Shown: positions 1 through 11,809 of the stretch, piece by piece
Layout of the letters: the number at the start of each line of letters is the position of its first letter
How positions within the stretch are numbered: the stretch's first letter is position 1
DNA from: Moringa oleifera
Taxonomy: Eukaryota; Streptophyta; Magnoliopsida; Brassicales; Moringaceae
DNA: 64,000 nt
Reading direction: 5' to 3'
NCBI GenBank assembly: GCA_021397835.1
Contig: JAJFZO010000168.1
Span: forward strand, 1,488,001-1,552,000
Made by a program: the position numbers and the translations under genes
Notes under the pieces: model-generated
What the model saw: the letters and a program-made list of their open reading frames with translations, nothing else
Databases searched by the model: none
What the model was told of the DNA's origin: nothing

Positions 1-460
1 CTGGATATGATAAGTGAGATGTATTTTTTTCTTCTTCATCATTTCACCTTTTGATATTATGAGGGAGTGAAGAGCTTCCCAATTACCTTTTGTTGGCTCT
101 TCTTTGTTTTGACCTTATGCAACTCCTTATTTAGATGATCACAATAACTTTTACTTCCTCTTTTTGTCTTTTTTTTTTTGGTGTACTTGTCCACTTTAGA
201 GATAAGCACATTCGTGTTTGTGGGCAATTTCCTACTTAATGCGTTATGAAATGGACAATCTAACAAACTTTCCTTAACAATTGAAACAATTGTTGTTTAC
301 TCCACCTCTTTGATTTCTAGGATAGCCTTACTAAATCTTTCTTTTCACCATGATACTCATGGACCTTGTATGTTTGGGAAGCTATTGTGATAATATTCAT
401 GCAACTTAAGTTATTTTTGTTTGATGCAATAGAGTTTCTCTTTACTAGTGAACCTCTTTA
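1..460. other. Spacer left of the CACTA-like element, no gene recognised
   Basis: AT-rich sequence. A short lysine-rich open frame on the minus strand (57-266) has no recognisable domain and may be decayed coding sequence interrupted by the element that starts at about 461. Nothing else is seen. Confidence 0.4.
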
Positions 461-730
461 CACCACAAGAAAACAAGTTTTTTATGATGGTAAGAAAGAT
501 GTCATTGTAAGTGACGACATATAAACTTTATAATGGTAAGTTAAGACTGTTATAAATTCTTGATGGTTATTGATCGTCACAAATACATTAAAATTTTTAT
601 GACGGTATGTTAGAGATCGTCATAAAAAACTCTTGATGGTCAACCATGATCGTCATAAAAGTTTTTTTAAGATTGTCCATGACCATCATAAAATTTTTTT
701 TGACATATTTATGACGATCTTCATTTATAA
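461..730. repeat. Left subterminal repeat array of the CACTA-like element
   Basis: Several diverged copies of a motif close to ATGACGATC/GATCGTCAT occur in both orientations, each next to T- or A-runs. The matching array is at 6430-6605. The symmetry between the two ends is the main reason for calling one element. Confidence 0.6.
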
Positions 731-2504
731 TTATTTTTTCATTATGATTTATTTATTAATTAAAAATTTTATTTTTCTAATTTTTAATTAATTAATATTT
801 ATAATTTGATTAATTATTGTTTTTGTCATTATAATAGTCAAACAGTACAAATAATATCAGACAATGAAAGTTATATATATTTATAACTAAAACTATGGTC
901 ATTTTACAAATATAAAAATAAAAAATAAACAAAAATGTTTATAGCTACAATACATAATTACATGAATGTTCATCTACACTGTTCTCTTCTAGCATTATAT
1001 CATTAAATTAAAAATAATACACTTTTTAAAACCAGTGCATCAAAAAATGCCCAATTGATGATGTCACTACTACGATAGTCATAGAACGAATTCATTAGTA
1101 GATCATCTTTATTACGTATATAGTTTACATATCAAAGTAAATAAGCAATTGCAATAAAACTTGAAAATCAAACATAGTACAAATTAAGCAAAACTCTTCA
1201 TTGACAACCTATAAAAATTTCTATTAAATGCCCATCATTAGAACCAGAATCAAAGTGAATATAGAGTAGTGTGTCATGCATCTTGATGCCAATTACAAGG
1301 ATTCCTTTTATTCTAATTGTCAAGCCCATCAACAATTTTTCTACAAAACTCACCATTATGAACAAGGAATGAAGAGACATGCCCTTCAGTAACCGATCTC
1401 ACTTTAAAACTAGCTAGGCTAAGCCTTTTGAAGCTCCAGCATAGAGTGCGCATGTTTGGTATCATAACCATTATCCTAAGCATATGAATTCATTCTATTG
1501 AAACAAGTTAACTAAATTTGCCAGAAAATATTTTTTGAAAAATAAAGATAAGATAGTGGAAACTGATGAACTTTACTAAATAGAAAGTTTTTAATATGAG
1601 AACAGTAAGTATAACACAACAATGAACCACTAAATTGATTGAAAAATATTTACAACAAGTAAATTTAAACTGCTTAAATGAAGTATAACTTTCACAGCTA
1701 ATAAATTAATACGTACTCCTGAAATTCATTATATTGCATTCAAGATGCATAACTCATTGTATGACATATCATCTCATTCATATCAAAAGTATCTTAAACC
1801 ATATTCCTGGGAAGGATGTTATTGCAATCATAATCAGAAAGAGAAAAAGGAGGTCATATGAAAGGTTGGGAATGCAATTAGTTTTCACTATATAGTCAAA
1901 GGAAAAAGAAGCAAAAAGAATTATAACAAACCAAAGGGTCTTCTCCTCTTGCTCTAATTAGTTTTAACATCCCTTCAAGATAAACTTTTCCATCACATTT
2001 AATTTTCTAAACAAAACACAACCATTAAGGAGCTAACAAGGATTACATACCTATGATAGTAACTATTACGTAGGCATAGCCCATTCACCACGTATTTCAT
2101 CAATTTTTTATTACTATATGTATCAAAAGAAGATAACATAATCAATTTGATATCATTTATAAATATGAAATATTTAATATGTAAATGAAATAAACAATAT
2201 GACTTTCACAAAAGGAATTTTTAGACCTTCAATTATTTTTTTTCAAAAATTAAAGTACAAAATATCCACATTTTTACCACCTCTTTGAATCCATGCTTAT
2301 GTATATAGAAATATAATAATTAATACATATCATTTTCAATATTATTAATAATGAAAAAAAAAACTCACTTTAATTCATTACCATATAATATTTGATCTCA
2401 TACAAAACATTTAGAAACCCCTGTATATATTTTATTTCGTATTTAATATTTAGAATTAAAAATGAAACCAATAAAAAAAAGGCATATAGTAAAGCTTGTA
2501 CAAA

Positions 2505-3300
2505 GATCAGGTCTTACTTCATGACCCAATGAATCCAAATGATATACTATCCGTGACACCCACCAATTTTCAATGAAATTTGTTTGTAATTAAAGAAACA
2601 AAAGATTTGTTTTAGCTAAGTGAATCCTAAAACAATTAGGGTAGAAAATCTTAATGTGTTTTTTCTTACCGTTCTACAATATGTTATACTCTATCTCTTA
2701 ACTTACTTTCATTATTTTGTTTATCAAAGAGGGAGACAATCACTAGATTGATGAAGCCAAATTGCTTCAACTCTTCATATCTTTTAATTTAGTATGTAAA
2801 TATCTAAAAGTTGACAAATTGAAAGATAAGTCATATAAAAATAAATACTAAAATAAACTAATATTGAAATTTTTGTCTTATTTAATATAGAGACAAATGC
2901 TAGTTCCTCTTATTTATTTTTATTCAAGTATAATAGAGCAATCCTCTAACCTAAAATAAAAATAAAATGGATGGCAAAAAACGTCATCATCAAATCTTAC
3001 TCTAACTTCATTTCGCCTATTAATCATTAATGGATAAACTACTTTTGCAAACTGCTCTAGAGCTTGCTTAGAAATAAATCTCACTTTTTTGCTAATTTTC
3101 TTTTGTGTTGTGTCATAATATGTGACAATGATAAATTTTAAAAGTCAAATAATTAAAATAAAAGGAAACAAAGATAACATACCACCACTAAAACTGCCTC
3201 ATATGTTCTTGACAATGTGAATAGAAACAAATTCTTTAGGCCAACTTACATGATGACCTAATGCATCTTTAACAATTATGATATATTCATCCTTATTTTC
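2505..3300 (-). pseudogene. Remnant of CACTA-associated Ulp1-protease-type protein
   Basis: At 3203-3300 the minus strand reads KDALGHHVSWPKEFVSIHIV, resembling the G-x-x-V-x-W-P-K/R-x-L/F-V segment of many plant CACTA-encoded proteins. About 640 bp further downstream (2505-2576) it reads WWVSRIVYHLDSLGHE, resembling the region around the Ulp1/C48 peptidase active-site His-Trp with a downstream V-Y-x-L-D-S-L. The order is the usual one, but stops separate the pieces and the active-site cysteine region was not found. Both matches are short, so this is a fragment-level call. Confidence 0.45.
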
Positions 3301-4397
3301 AGATGCAAAATAATTTTTATTGATTGAGTAGTTAAAGTGTTATGAGATAAATTTAGTTGATTTTTAGATTAAAAGAGAGGAAGGGACCTTCATGTAGGGG
3401 TTAGTTTTTAGATCAAAACTTATGAAGTCATAGTAAATGTAGTCGATTATAAGATAATCATTAGCACATATAGTTTCTTTCTCATTACTCTAAACACTCA
3501 GTTGAATAAATACTAATTCTATTATAATAGTTGACTTTTCTTGTCTTTTTTTTCCCTCACATCAGTTTTCACTGGCTTTTGATTTAACCACTAGTCCTAT
3601 AACCCTTTTAGTTTCGCAATGTCCTACTAGGCAAACTAGTATCCCAAGGCCCATCCAGACATTATTCACACTTCTGGAAGCAACAAAAATCTATCTTTTA
3701 CAGCAAGTATAAGCTAAACTTGAACAAACATGGTTGCATTATGAACTCATATGTATAAAGGATCATATCCCAAGATCAATATGTTGCCTTTTGAAGCAAT
3801 TATAAATCTATCATGTGCATTCTGAACAATAATAAGCTAAATCTTAAGCAAACAAGGATGCGTATGCGAACATATATCCATTTATTTGAATTGAATGCCT
3901 TCAAAGCAATTTTTTGTCACTCAAAGCAATACAAAAATGATTGATATGACTATAAACATCTAATAGTACTAAGTAGCATAAAGCAAGGTTTTGAATTAAT
4001 AACATTATATATTCATAATACTCTTCTAGGCTATATTATTTGTTTTATAAGCAGTATATGCTTTATAGATAAGAAACTTTTACATTTTAAAAATAATTAA
4101 AATAAGAATATTTATCGAGCTTTTGATTAAAAAATGCATGTAAATTATTTAATTATTGAATAAATAATATTTCAAAATAGTTTATATGCACAACTTCATC
4201 CATTGCTAGTATTATTCAGTAAAGAAATTGGAAAACTGGGATAAATTAACTTTAAAAAAAAGAACAAAAAAACTTAAAGAAATAATCCAACTGGCCTATA
4301 CTTGATATATATGTATTTACTAGTAAATAGGTCAAAATTTATGTAGTAGGATGCAAAGAAATTAAATATTATTTTTTGAGCTCATATCATAAATTAC

Positions 4398-5900
4398 CTA
4401 GACTGATCGAAACACTCCATAATAGAGTCAAGTCCACATCTAATTTTATCCTCAGAATGTGAATGATAAGTAAGAAGCTTCTCTACTATAGCTTTCTCAT
4501 CTTCAATTGTTAAATGTTCACCATCCATATACTTGGCAGTAACAAGAACAATAAAAAAAAAAAGAGGTCTATGATAATAATGCCAATCCTAATGAATGAA
4601 CATTATTACTTTAGGAGAGATCTACTACCAATTGGCTAAAGTGTCAAAAGAGGGTCAATGACTCTAATTAAATGTTTTCAAATTAATTGCTCAGTATTGC
4701 CAAAATTTTGTGATCTTTGAGCATAATGTACTTTGTTTAAGTATTTAAGTTGAACAAATGTAGTGAGTTCTCAAATGTAGAGATTTTTTTTCTTTAAGTA
4801 CCACACAAACAGTTGATTAGTTAGAAGTAAATTATTTCATTTATTCAGCATTGGTGAATCCACTTAAAAACACAAAGTTTTAACTCTTTTTAAAAACTAG
4901 AAATATCTTCCTCAGATTTCGTTCAAATTTCCCTAAAAATGGAAGGCCAAACATTAACAACTCTAGCCCATTTGCCCGTACCTTTGCAATATAAAACTCT
5001 AGTCTAACAAATCCATTTTCATTTTTTTTTATTTGGGATAAGATTCTAGTGAAAGATGAAAGTTACGAAAAGATATAAGGCCTTTCTTGATTCCCACCTA
5101 ATTTTCTAACCACTAACACTTTTTCTCTTCGAAATAACTCTAAATACACTAATGTCATTAAATAGTAAAAATAAATCTAAACCAAACTTTGAGAGCAGAT
5201 TAGATATAATCATAGAACTTCAAACTCTAGAACTTTCCATGATAACAAAAGAATTGGTAATGTCCATGTGTCAAATATGATTAGGCAAAAGAGCTAAAGG
5301 GAGGGGTTAGTTGCTAACTCATAAATAATAAGGCTAAAATTATCCATGAAATGCTTAAAAAGTTGCTTGATTTTGCAATTACTTTGGTTCTCCTTTTTTA
5401 AAGGGCTTAGATTGGGAGTAAATCCATTATTATGTTGATGAAGTAAATTATACAGTAACTATAATCACTGTTTCAAAGCAAAACATGTTACAAATTAGTA
5501 TCAGTATTCTACGCAAGAGGAAGAAGGATGGAACCAATCCCATAAGATTCTTTAACTGGCAAAGCACCAAATATCGTCAATGACTTATCCAGAATAGATA
5601 ACACTTAAGAGACCAATGTACAACTCAGGTTACTATTTGTTTAATGCTCAAGGCATAGTTTTTACTATTCCTTAGCTTCACTCAACAACCAAAAAGACCC
5701 AAAAAAAAAAAAAAAAAAGAAGGTAAACCTTGTGCTTAGTTATCATAAACCATGGACACAAAGCCAAAGAAAATTTAAAGTAAGTGAGCTTATAAGGAGA
5801 AAGTACTGATCAGAGTGAAGATTCTCTTTGGTGAGAAAGGTGATGGGTTCAATATCTTGAAGAATCTTCTCCTCCTTGTTCCTCCACCGTCAGTAATCAG
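4398..5900 (-). pseudogene. DCL-like (DUF3223) gene fragment inside the CACTA element
   Basis: Two exon-like pieces on the minus strand match the plant DCL (DEFECTIVE CHLOROPLASTS AND LEAVES) family as I know it. Piece one (5806-5900) reads DY*RWRNKEEKILQDIEP and continues to a KENLHSD motif; piece two (4398-4531) begins YMDGEHLTIEDEKAIVEKLL and continues through HSEDKIRCGLDSIM. In the family these are adjacent and followed by a conserved DRHPQF region, which is missing or garbled here. An in-frame stop replaces a residue just before RWRNKEE, and the splice phase between the pieces does not join cleanly. The long gap between them could be an old intron. DCL proteins act in chloroplast rRNA maturation; the same domain occurs in Pol V subunits. 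This copy looks non-functional, most simply a host fragment captured by the transposon. Confidence 0.6.
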
Positions 5901-6429
5901 CTCAGTGGCCTCTTTATAGTCAAAAGCCTGAAAGTCTTATCAGAATGGAAGACGTCCTTGTCCAGCTTCATTGACTCGGATACGGCTGAACACCATGATT
6001 AGCATAACAACAAGTGAACTCCGACAACAAGCTGGTGGTGTTGGTGGAGGTTAAGCCGCAGGAGTAAGACGCTCATGGGCAGGAGTGGTTAAAGTGTTAT
6101 AAGATTGATCAAAAGAGTCCAAGTTCAAGTCGTCCCTCTTGCATTTTATGCAAAATAATTTAAACCAAACTTTTTATAAAGATAAGAAAATAATTGAATA
6201 TAAATTTACTTTAGATTGAATGGCCAAAAACGTGATATATTAATTCAAGAGGACTTGGTTTCAAATTCACCTTCTTGCATGTTCCTTTCAAAATATCAAA
6301 ATCAAAAAATTTATAAAAAGAACAAATAAGTTTATTATAGATCGAATGGTTAGCACATTATAAATTTTTTCAAGAGGAGTTAGGTTTGATTACGTCCCTC
6401 ATTACAATCTTTTTTCAATAAAGAGAAGT

Positions 6430-6605
6430 GATTTATTAACGATAGTCTCTGCGACTGTCATATTTTAACTTTTTCATGATGGTCTTTCAAGATCGTCATA
6501 TATTTTAAGTTTTTTATGATGATCTTTATTGATCGGCATAAATTTATGATGATCACAAATGCACATCATAAAAAATCATCACCTTTTCTCTTTATTCTAG
6601 TAATG
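6430..6605. repeat. Right subterminal repeat array of the CACTA-like element
   Basis: Copies of the GATCGTCAT-type motif (around 6478, 6490 and 6530) precede a CATTACTAG-like end read on the minus strand. It mirrors the array at 461-730. Confidence 0.6.
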
Positions 6606-9600
6606 ACTTAAAATGTTGCTCTCTTTTGATAGTCTTAATTTCTTATCTTTATTGTGTGCCATATAGTTGTCTTTATTTGTGTGTGTTTTTTATTAAGCCC
6701 CTTCTTTATTACTTGGAACATTCTTCTTTGTGATGATTCTTAAGTCTTTTTATTGATTTTCTACTATTGTGTCAGATGTTGATGTTGTCAATAATCTCAT
6801 TTAATACATCTTTGCAAGCTACTTTTAGTATTGCACCATATAACTTGACCTTTGTAATGCTTATACCAGTATACAAGAAAACACTTGTAACACGATCAAG
6901 AAACTGATAAAAGTAGTTCAGAGGTACATGGTTAACAATAGAAAAGAGCACATGAAAAAGCTCATTTAACCATGTTCTACATCCATCCACTCATAATATC
7001 AAGTGAAGCCCAAATTCCACCGTTACTAGAAAAAGTTAGCGTAGTCACATCCATCCACTCATCTTGTTCTTCGTTATGTTTTTTTTCTTTTAATTCTTTG
7101 GAGAGAGTTTTTAAGTCATTTTGCAAGGTCATCGATATTTGGATTCATAGCTAATAGATCTAAAAATGGATACCATCTAAAGACTTGACTCATTTTTGGA
7201 TTTTATGCAAGTATTTTATTCCATTGACAATTGCTTTTAGTGTAGCTCATTAATAAATAGAAGTGATATGTCACTATAAAAAAAAAAAACTTAGACCAGT
7301 ATCCCTTATGCAAGCCATTATCCATTCCAATCAATTCATTCCCTATGAATCAAACTTTTGGGTCCCACACATAACTTCTCTTGAACTGAAGCCTTAATGG
7401 GAGTATGTAGATTATCTTTGAAGTTCATATTTTACGCATGAACCTTGTCTCCTTAGAGATAAACATTGAAAAGAGTCTTTAGAATGGAGAACTTAGAGAG
7501 AGAATTAGTTTTGCCACTTCTAGTTGGCGTTAAAATTGAAGGTTGAATGAAAAGGTAGTGGAAAATCTTTCTACACACTTGATGAGGGAGGAGTTGAAAT
7601 CATTTGCTGAGCATTGGCAAGATTGGTTAAGATGCCCTATGGTGCAAAAGCTATGATGGGTTCATGGGTGGCTTGATTAGGGACATTGTCTTGGTTTGTT
7701 GATCGAAATTTTTGAGGAGTCATGGATTTTGTATCGTTCCTCACATATGCTGCCAAATTGTTGTTACAAAAAATAGTATCAAGGAAAAAGAAACCGATGT
7801 GCTAGTGAGAGAAAAATGACCATACCTATATGCTAATGAGAGAAAAATGAAGCTTCAATTGAGCTCTTCTTTGTCTTTGATGAGTTAAGGTTCCAATTGA
7901 TTTCTTGGTAAATTAAAAAGATGTAAGCATGAAAAATATCCCATGGGCTCACTCGGATGCTTAAATTGGTAATGAAATTGGCAGAAAGACATTACAAAAA
8001 ATAAAAATAGCTTGATTCTTCAAAAGAGATACTTTTTATTTATATTTGAAGAAGATGTTATCTATTTTTATATTGTTACCTTTATGATTCGCGGTTTAAA
8101 AAGTGGACAAAGATTCTACTCGTTTCCAAGGTGACCAAAAATCTGTTATGGTTGATTTTCAAAAGCTTCGAGCTAGCTAGATAAACTTACTGATACGAGA
8201 TTGAAGATGAAGTTCATGAATTGTCAGAGAATTAGTCTCTTGCCCAGGGAGTCTCTTAGGCCATTCTTGTTCCTTGAGCTAATTAGGCCCTTATGCTATG
8301 TTGGGCCATATTCCATAGTTTTAGGTTAGTAGGTTTCAGCTTATATTATGTTAAGGTGAATCTTGGGCCAAATTGTGATGGTGTAAGTTTTCTTTCTTGA
8401 GTCCAATATACGGGTCTAAAATATGATACAACAAATTTAAAAGTCATGAAATAAGTAATGAACTTATTAGTTTCAACTATATATATATATATATATAAAT
8501 GATAAACATGTACAATAATAAATTAACAAAAAAATTAAAAAATAAACTATCCAGAATTATCACTATGATCAAAATCTTATAAAAACAATATGATAATTTG
8601 CAAAAAAAAGAGAAAAATTACCAAGAGAATAATGATTGTTTCTTTGTTTTAATTAACTAAAATAATTGTAAGGTTTGATTAAATGATTCAAGAACATGTT
8701 AGATATATTGGAGTTGTTGATATTTATAACCAAAGAAATGAAATACAATTACATCTCACATTTTAATTAGTTATTAAGAAAAAAAAAAGCAGTTCTTATA
8801 TTAAAATATTGACGTATTTCAACAAATCCACTAACAATATGTGAATATTTCATACAATTTATATTTTAAATTTAAATTTTTTTATAAAACTATATAAAAT
8901 CTTAATCTTAATATTAATAATATAAGAGGTCAATAATATGATAACAAATTTAATATGGAAGGAAAATACAAAAGCATATACATATACATAAAATTAGATA
9001 TAAAGTATAAAGTATTTTATAAACTATATGGTTATTATAATCTTAACTTGTTACCTTATGACCTACCTAATTCGTGCTCTCAACCTATAATATTTTTTGG
9101 GAGTGATATAACATATATATTTGTTATTTTATTCTTCAATAAAATGATAAAAAAAATTACATGAAATAATATTTGTAAGATTAATTAACTATTAAATCAT
9201 TACCACAAACACTTTTAAAAAATTGTATTTGAAAGTGTTAAAGTAATAAAATATCAAGCTTTACAAATAAAAAATATTTTACATCAAGTAGCATACATTA
9301 GTGAGTGTCACAAAACGAGAAGTGAAGCTTTTTTTCTATAGTAAATATGAATTTAAAAATTTTGAATTTTTACTATGAATGATTATTTGGTATGACAGAT
9401 TTATTTGTATTTAATATATATAATTAATAATATTTGCATATAGATGTTGCTATAATTTATGAAAGATGTTATATTTTTTGAAAAAAAATATAAACAAAAA
9501 TGATTTACATGTCTTACAATTTTAATTATAAAAACAATACTTGAAACTGACATAAAACTTATATTTTGTAAAAAAAATATATAAAACATTAAAAAATAAC

Positions 9601-10900
9601 AAAATAATGTTGTTACCAAATATTTCTTTAAAACTAAAATAGATATTTGAAAAACCTAAAATATATGAAATATTTTTTACTTTTCATATCGTTTAAAAAA
9701 TTAAATCATTTGATAATGATGATTTCAAATAATGTTATTATAATTTTTATTTTTTTAAAACAATATGAATTATGAGATATTCATAATTTAAATCTATTTA
9801 ATTAATAAATTTAAAGCAGTTTTACAAATAAAAATTAAAAAAACTTGAAATATCAAAATTTACAAAAAGTAAATTAATTTTCAAATACATAAATTATTTA
9901 TAAAATATCAATAACAATACTTTCATAATTACTATCGGAAAGAGGATATTTTCAAAATTAAAACTAATAAATTAAAAATCTTATATACCTTCAATTATAT
10001 CATAGAAAAAATTAAGTAGGTTAATTAATAAATTGAAAAAAATATTATCGAAATTAAATAAAAAATATAAGTTGATTTTATATCTAGACAAATTTATTTT
10101 AAAAAATATTACATGTTCATGTAAAAATAATTAGGCCTGCACATGCACAGAGACAGACAGAGTCGCCCTCAGTTAAGTGTCAATCCAAAAAGGGATAGTT
10201 GTTGGAGGATTAACAAAGTATAAACACTAAATCAGGTAACCATTACCTGATAACATCTAACAGGAGAAAGGGAAAAACAGCGGGAATAAGGCATTAAAGC
10301 TTAAAGGAAAAGGAATTAGATAGTTAAAAGATATCAATTCTCTTTATTTATAACCTCTCAATAACCCCAATTTAAGTTAATAAAACAGAACCCAGTTTGG
10401 GTTCTGACAACCACATTCTCTTTTCACTGTTTCCACTCTCCAACAAGGGATTGATTGCTTGTGCCAAATTGTCAAAGTGAGCCCTTCTATTTTAGTCGGG
10501 TAATTGAATTTGAGAAGAAAGTTTGTTGATAAAGGCCAAACAACCACAGCTAATTGCTTGCTAAGTCAATAAATTAATTCTGTCAATTAATCAATGATCT
10601 AAATCCAAGGCCAAGTCAATTTTATTTTCTCTTGTCCTTTCTTTTCCTACCAAGTAAAACAACATACTCTTTCTTCTCCAGCCATCTCACACCAGAAACA
10701 TAGCCTTAAACATCACCCACATGCAGTAAAATTGCTTGTTGGAACTGACCCAATGACTAATATAAAACACCTTACGTGAAGACGCTGAAGATATATCCTA
10801 CCACCTAATAAGACTTGCATTTTCCTAACACTTAACCACCAACACCTACACCCTTGTTACCATTACTCCATATGGTTAGACCACCCAAGAAAAACTTCTT
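6606..10900. other. AT-rich spacer, no gene recognised
   Basis: Very AT-rich with only short open frames, none with a recognisable domain. A 72-codon minus-strand frame (6772-6990) has an amphipathic, protein-like composition and may be a transposon remnant. An (AT)n tract lies near 8480-8497. The last few hundred bases (about 10140-10900) are less AT-rich and are probably the promoter region of the CASP-like gene. Confidence 0.5.
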
Positions 10901-10954
10901 GCTCCTTGCCAGACTGCAGTCAGACAAATGATTTGCAATCCATGCATATATTTC

Positions 10955-10963
10955 TATATATAA
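10955..10963 (+). promoter_or_regulatory. Probable TATA box of the CASP-like gene
   Basis: The motif TATATATAAAT sits about 60 bp upstream of the chosen ATG (11015). Initiation about 30 bp downstream would fall near 10985, after the in-frame ATG at 10964 but before 11015. This favours the downstream start. Confidence 0.55.
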
Positions 10964-11014
10964 ATGAGCAAACCCTACCTTCCTTTTGCAGTATCTCTAG
11001 GTATTCATTCATCC

Positions 11015-11809
11015 ATGGCTCCACAAGACGGTGAAAAACCAGCAGCTGTGTCAAACTCAGTGGCCCAAAGGAATTCCATGAACTGGACCCTTGTGGTGCT
11101 GAGGCTGCTTGCCTTCTTTGCCACAGCATCGGCAACGATAGTAATGGCGCTCAACAAGCAAACCAAGACCTTTGCTGTTGCTACCATAGGCACCACCCCT
11201 GTAAACGCCACTCTCACAGCCAAGTTTCACGACACCCCAGCCTTCGTGTAAGCTTCTCTCAAAACCCATATGTATCTGCTTCTCGTCAGTCATTGCACAC
11301 AAGCATGTATTTACTTCGTCTGTCTCTATATATAGGTTCTTTGTCATAGCTAATGGAATGGTCAGTCTCCATAACTTGCTGATGATAGTGGCGGGGATAT
11401 TCGGACAGAGGTTGGATTACAAGGGCTCTCGACTCGTCACCATTGCCATACTAGACATGGTACATGATATTTAATTCCTGAAGAGGTAGAGTCTCCCTAG
11501 TAATATAAACGTGCTATATTTTTCCTAACAAGGGTTTCGTTTTTGGGTGTACATGGCATACAGCTGAATGTTGCTTTGGTATCAGCTGGGGCAAATGCAG
11601 CAGTTTTTATGGCAGAGCTTGGGAAGAATGGAAACTCACATGCGAGGTGGGATAAGATCTGTGACAAGTTCGGCACCTTCTGTGACCATGGAGGCGGTGC
11701 CCTAATTGCTTCCTTCATTGGTCTTGTTCTCATGTTAGTCATTTCCGCGATGTCTATCATTAAACTCTTCAAACCAAAGCACACCGATGATCATCTCCTT
11801 GTTCCATAA
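11015..11809 (+). CDS. CASPL1B: CASP-like membrane protein, CASPL1B type
   Basis: Three coding exons, 11015-11247, 11336-11459 and 11564-11809, join in phase through short GT-AG introns of 88 and 104 bp to give 200 residues, normal for CASP-like proteins. The product has four hydrophobic segments: LRLLAFFATASATIVMAL (about residues 28-45), a second in exon 2 containing FFVIANGMVSLHNLLMIVAG, a third (ALVSAGANAAVFMAEL) and a fourth near the C terminus (ALIASFIGLVLMLVISAM). Features expected of the family are present: Arg in the first membrane segment, acidic residue in the third-segment region, and the loop cysteines in DKICDKFGTFC. Subgroup 1B is suggested by N-S/A-H-x-x-W-x-K-I-C-D-K-F. Family members are plasma-membrane proteins related to the Casparian strip scaffold; most CASPLs have no known specific role. 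An in-frame upstream ATG (10964) would add 17 residues but lies at the TATA box and is unlikely to be used. Confidence 0.92.

Larger units (their letters stand above)
461..6605 (-). mobile_element. Decayed CACTA (En/Spm-type) DNA transposon carrying gene fragments
   Basis: The left end reads CACCACAAGAAAACAAG and the right end, reverse-complemented, CATTACTAGAATAAAGAG; both resemble the usual CACTA(C)AAGAAAA plant terminus with one substitution in the first five bases. Both ends continue into the same subterminal motif family, TTTTATGATGGTC / GATCGTCATAAA, in both orientations at about 480-720 and 6440-6580, as expected for transposase-binding subterminal repeats. No clear 3-bp target duplication is visible (tta on the left, act on the right), so exact ends are provisional. 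On the minus strand the interior holds remnants of a DCL-like gene (5806-5900, 4398-4531), a fragment typical of CACTA-encoded proteins (3203-3300) and a Ulp1-like fragment (2505-2576). No long reading frame survives. Much of the interior is unassignable AT-rich sequence. Confidence 0.6.

Noticed and set aside
6772..6990. 72-codon minus-strand frame beside the CACTA-like element
   Set aside because: Composition is protein-like, but no domain or splice partner was found.
10964..11014. Upstream in-frame ATG extending the CASP-like protein by 17 residues
   Set aside because: It sits on the TATA box, upstream of the expected transcription start; the ATG at 11015 fits the family better.
11005..11347. 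Minus-strand open frames across CASPL1B
   Set aside because: They are antisense to a well-supported coding exon and have no domain of their own.
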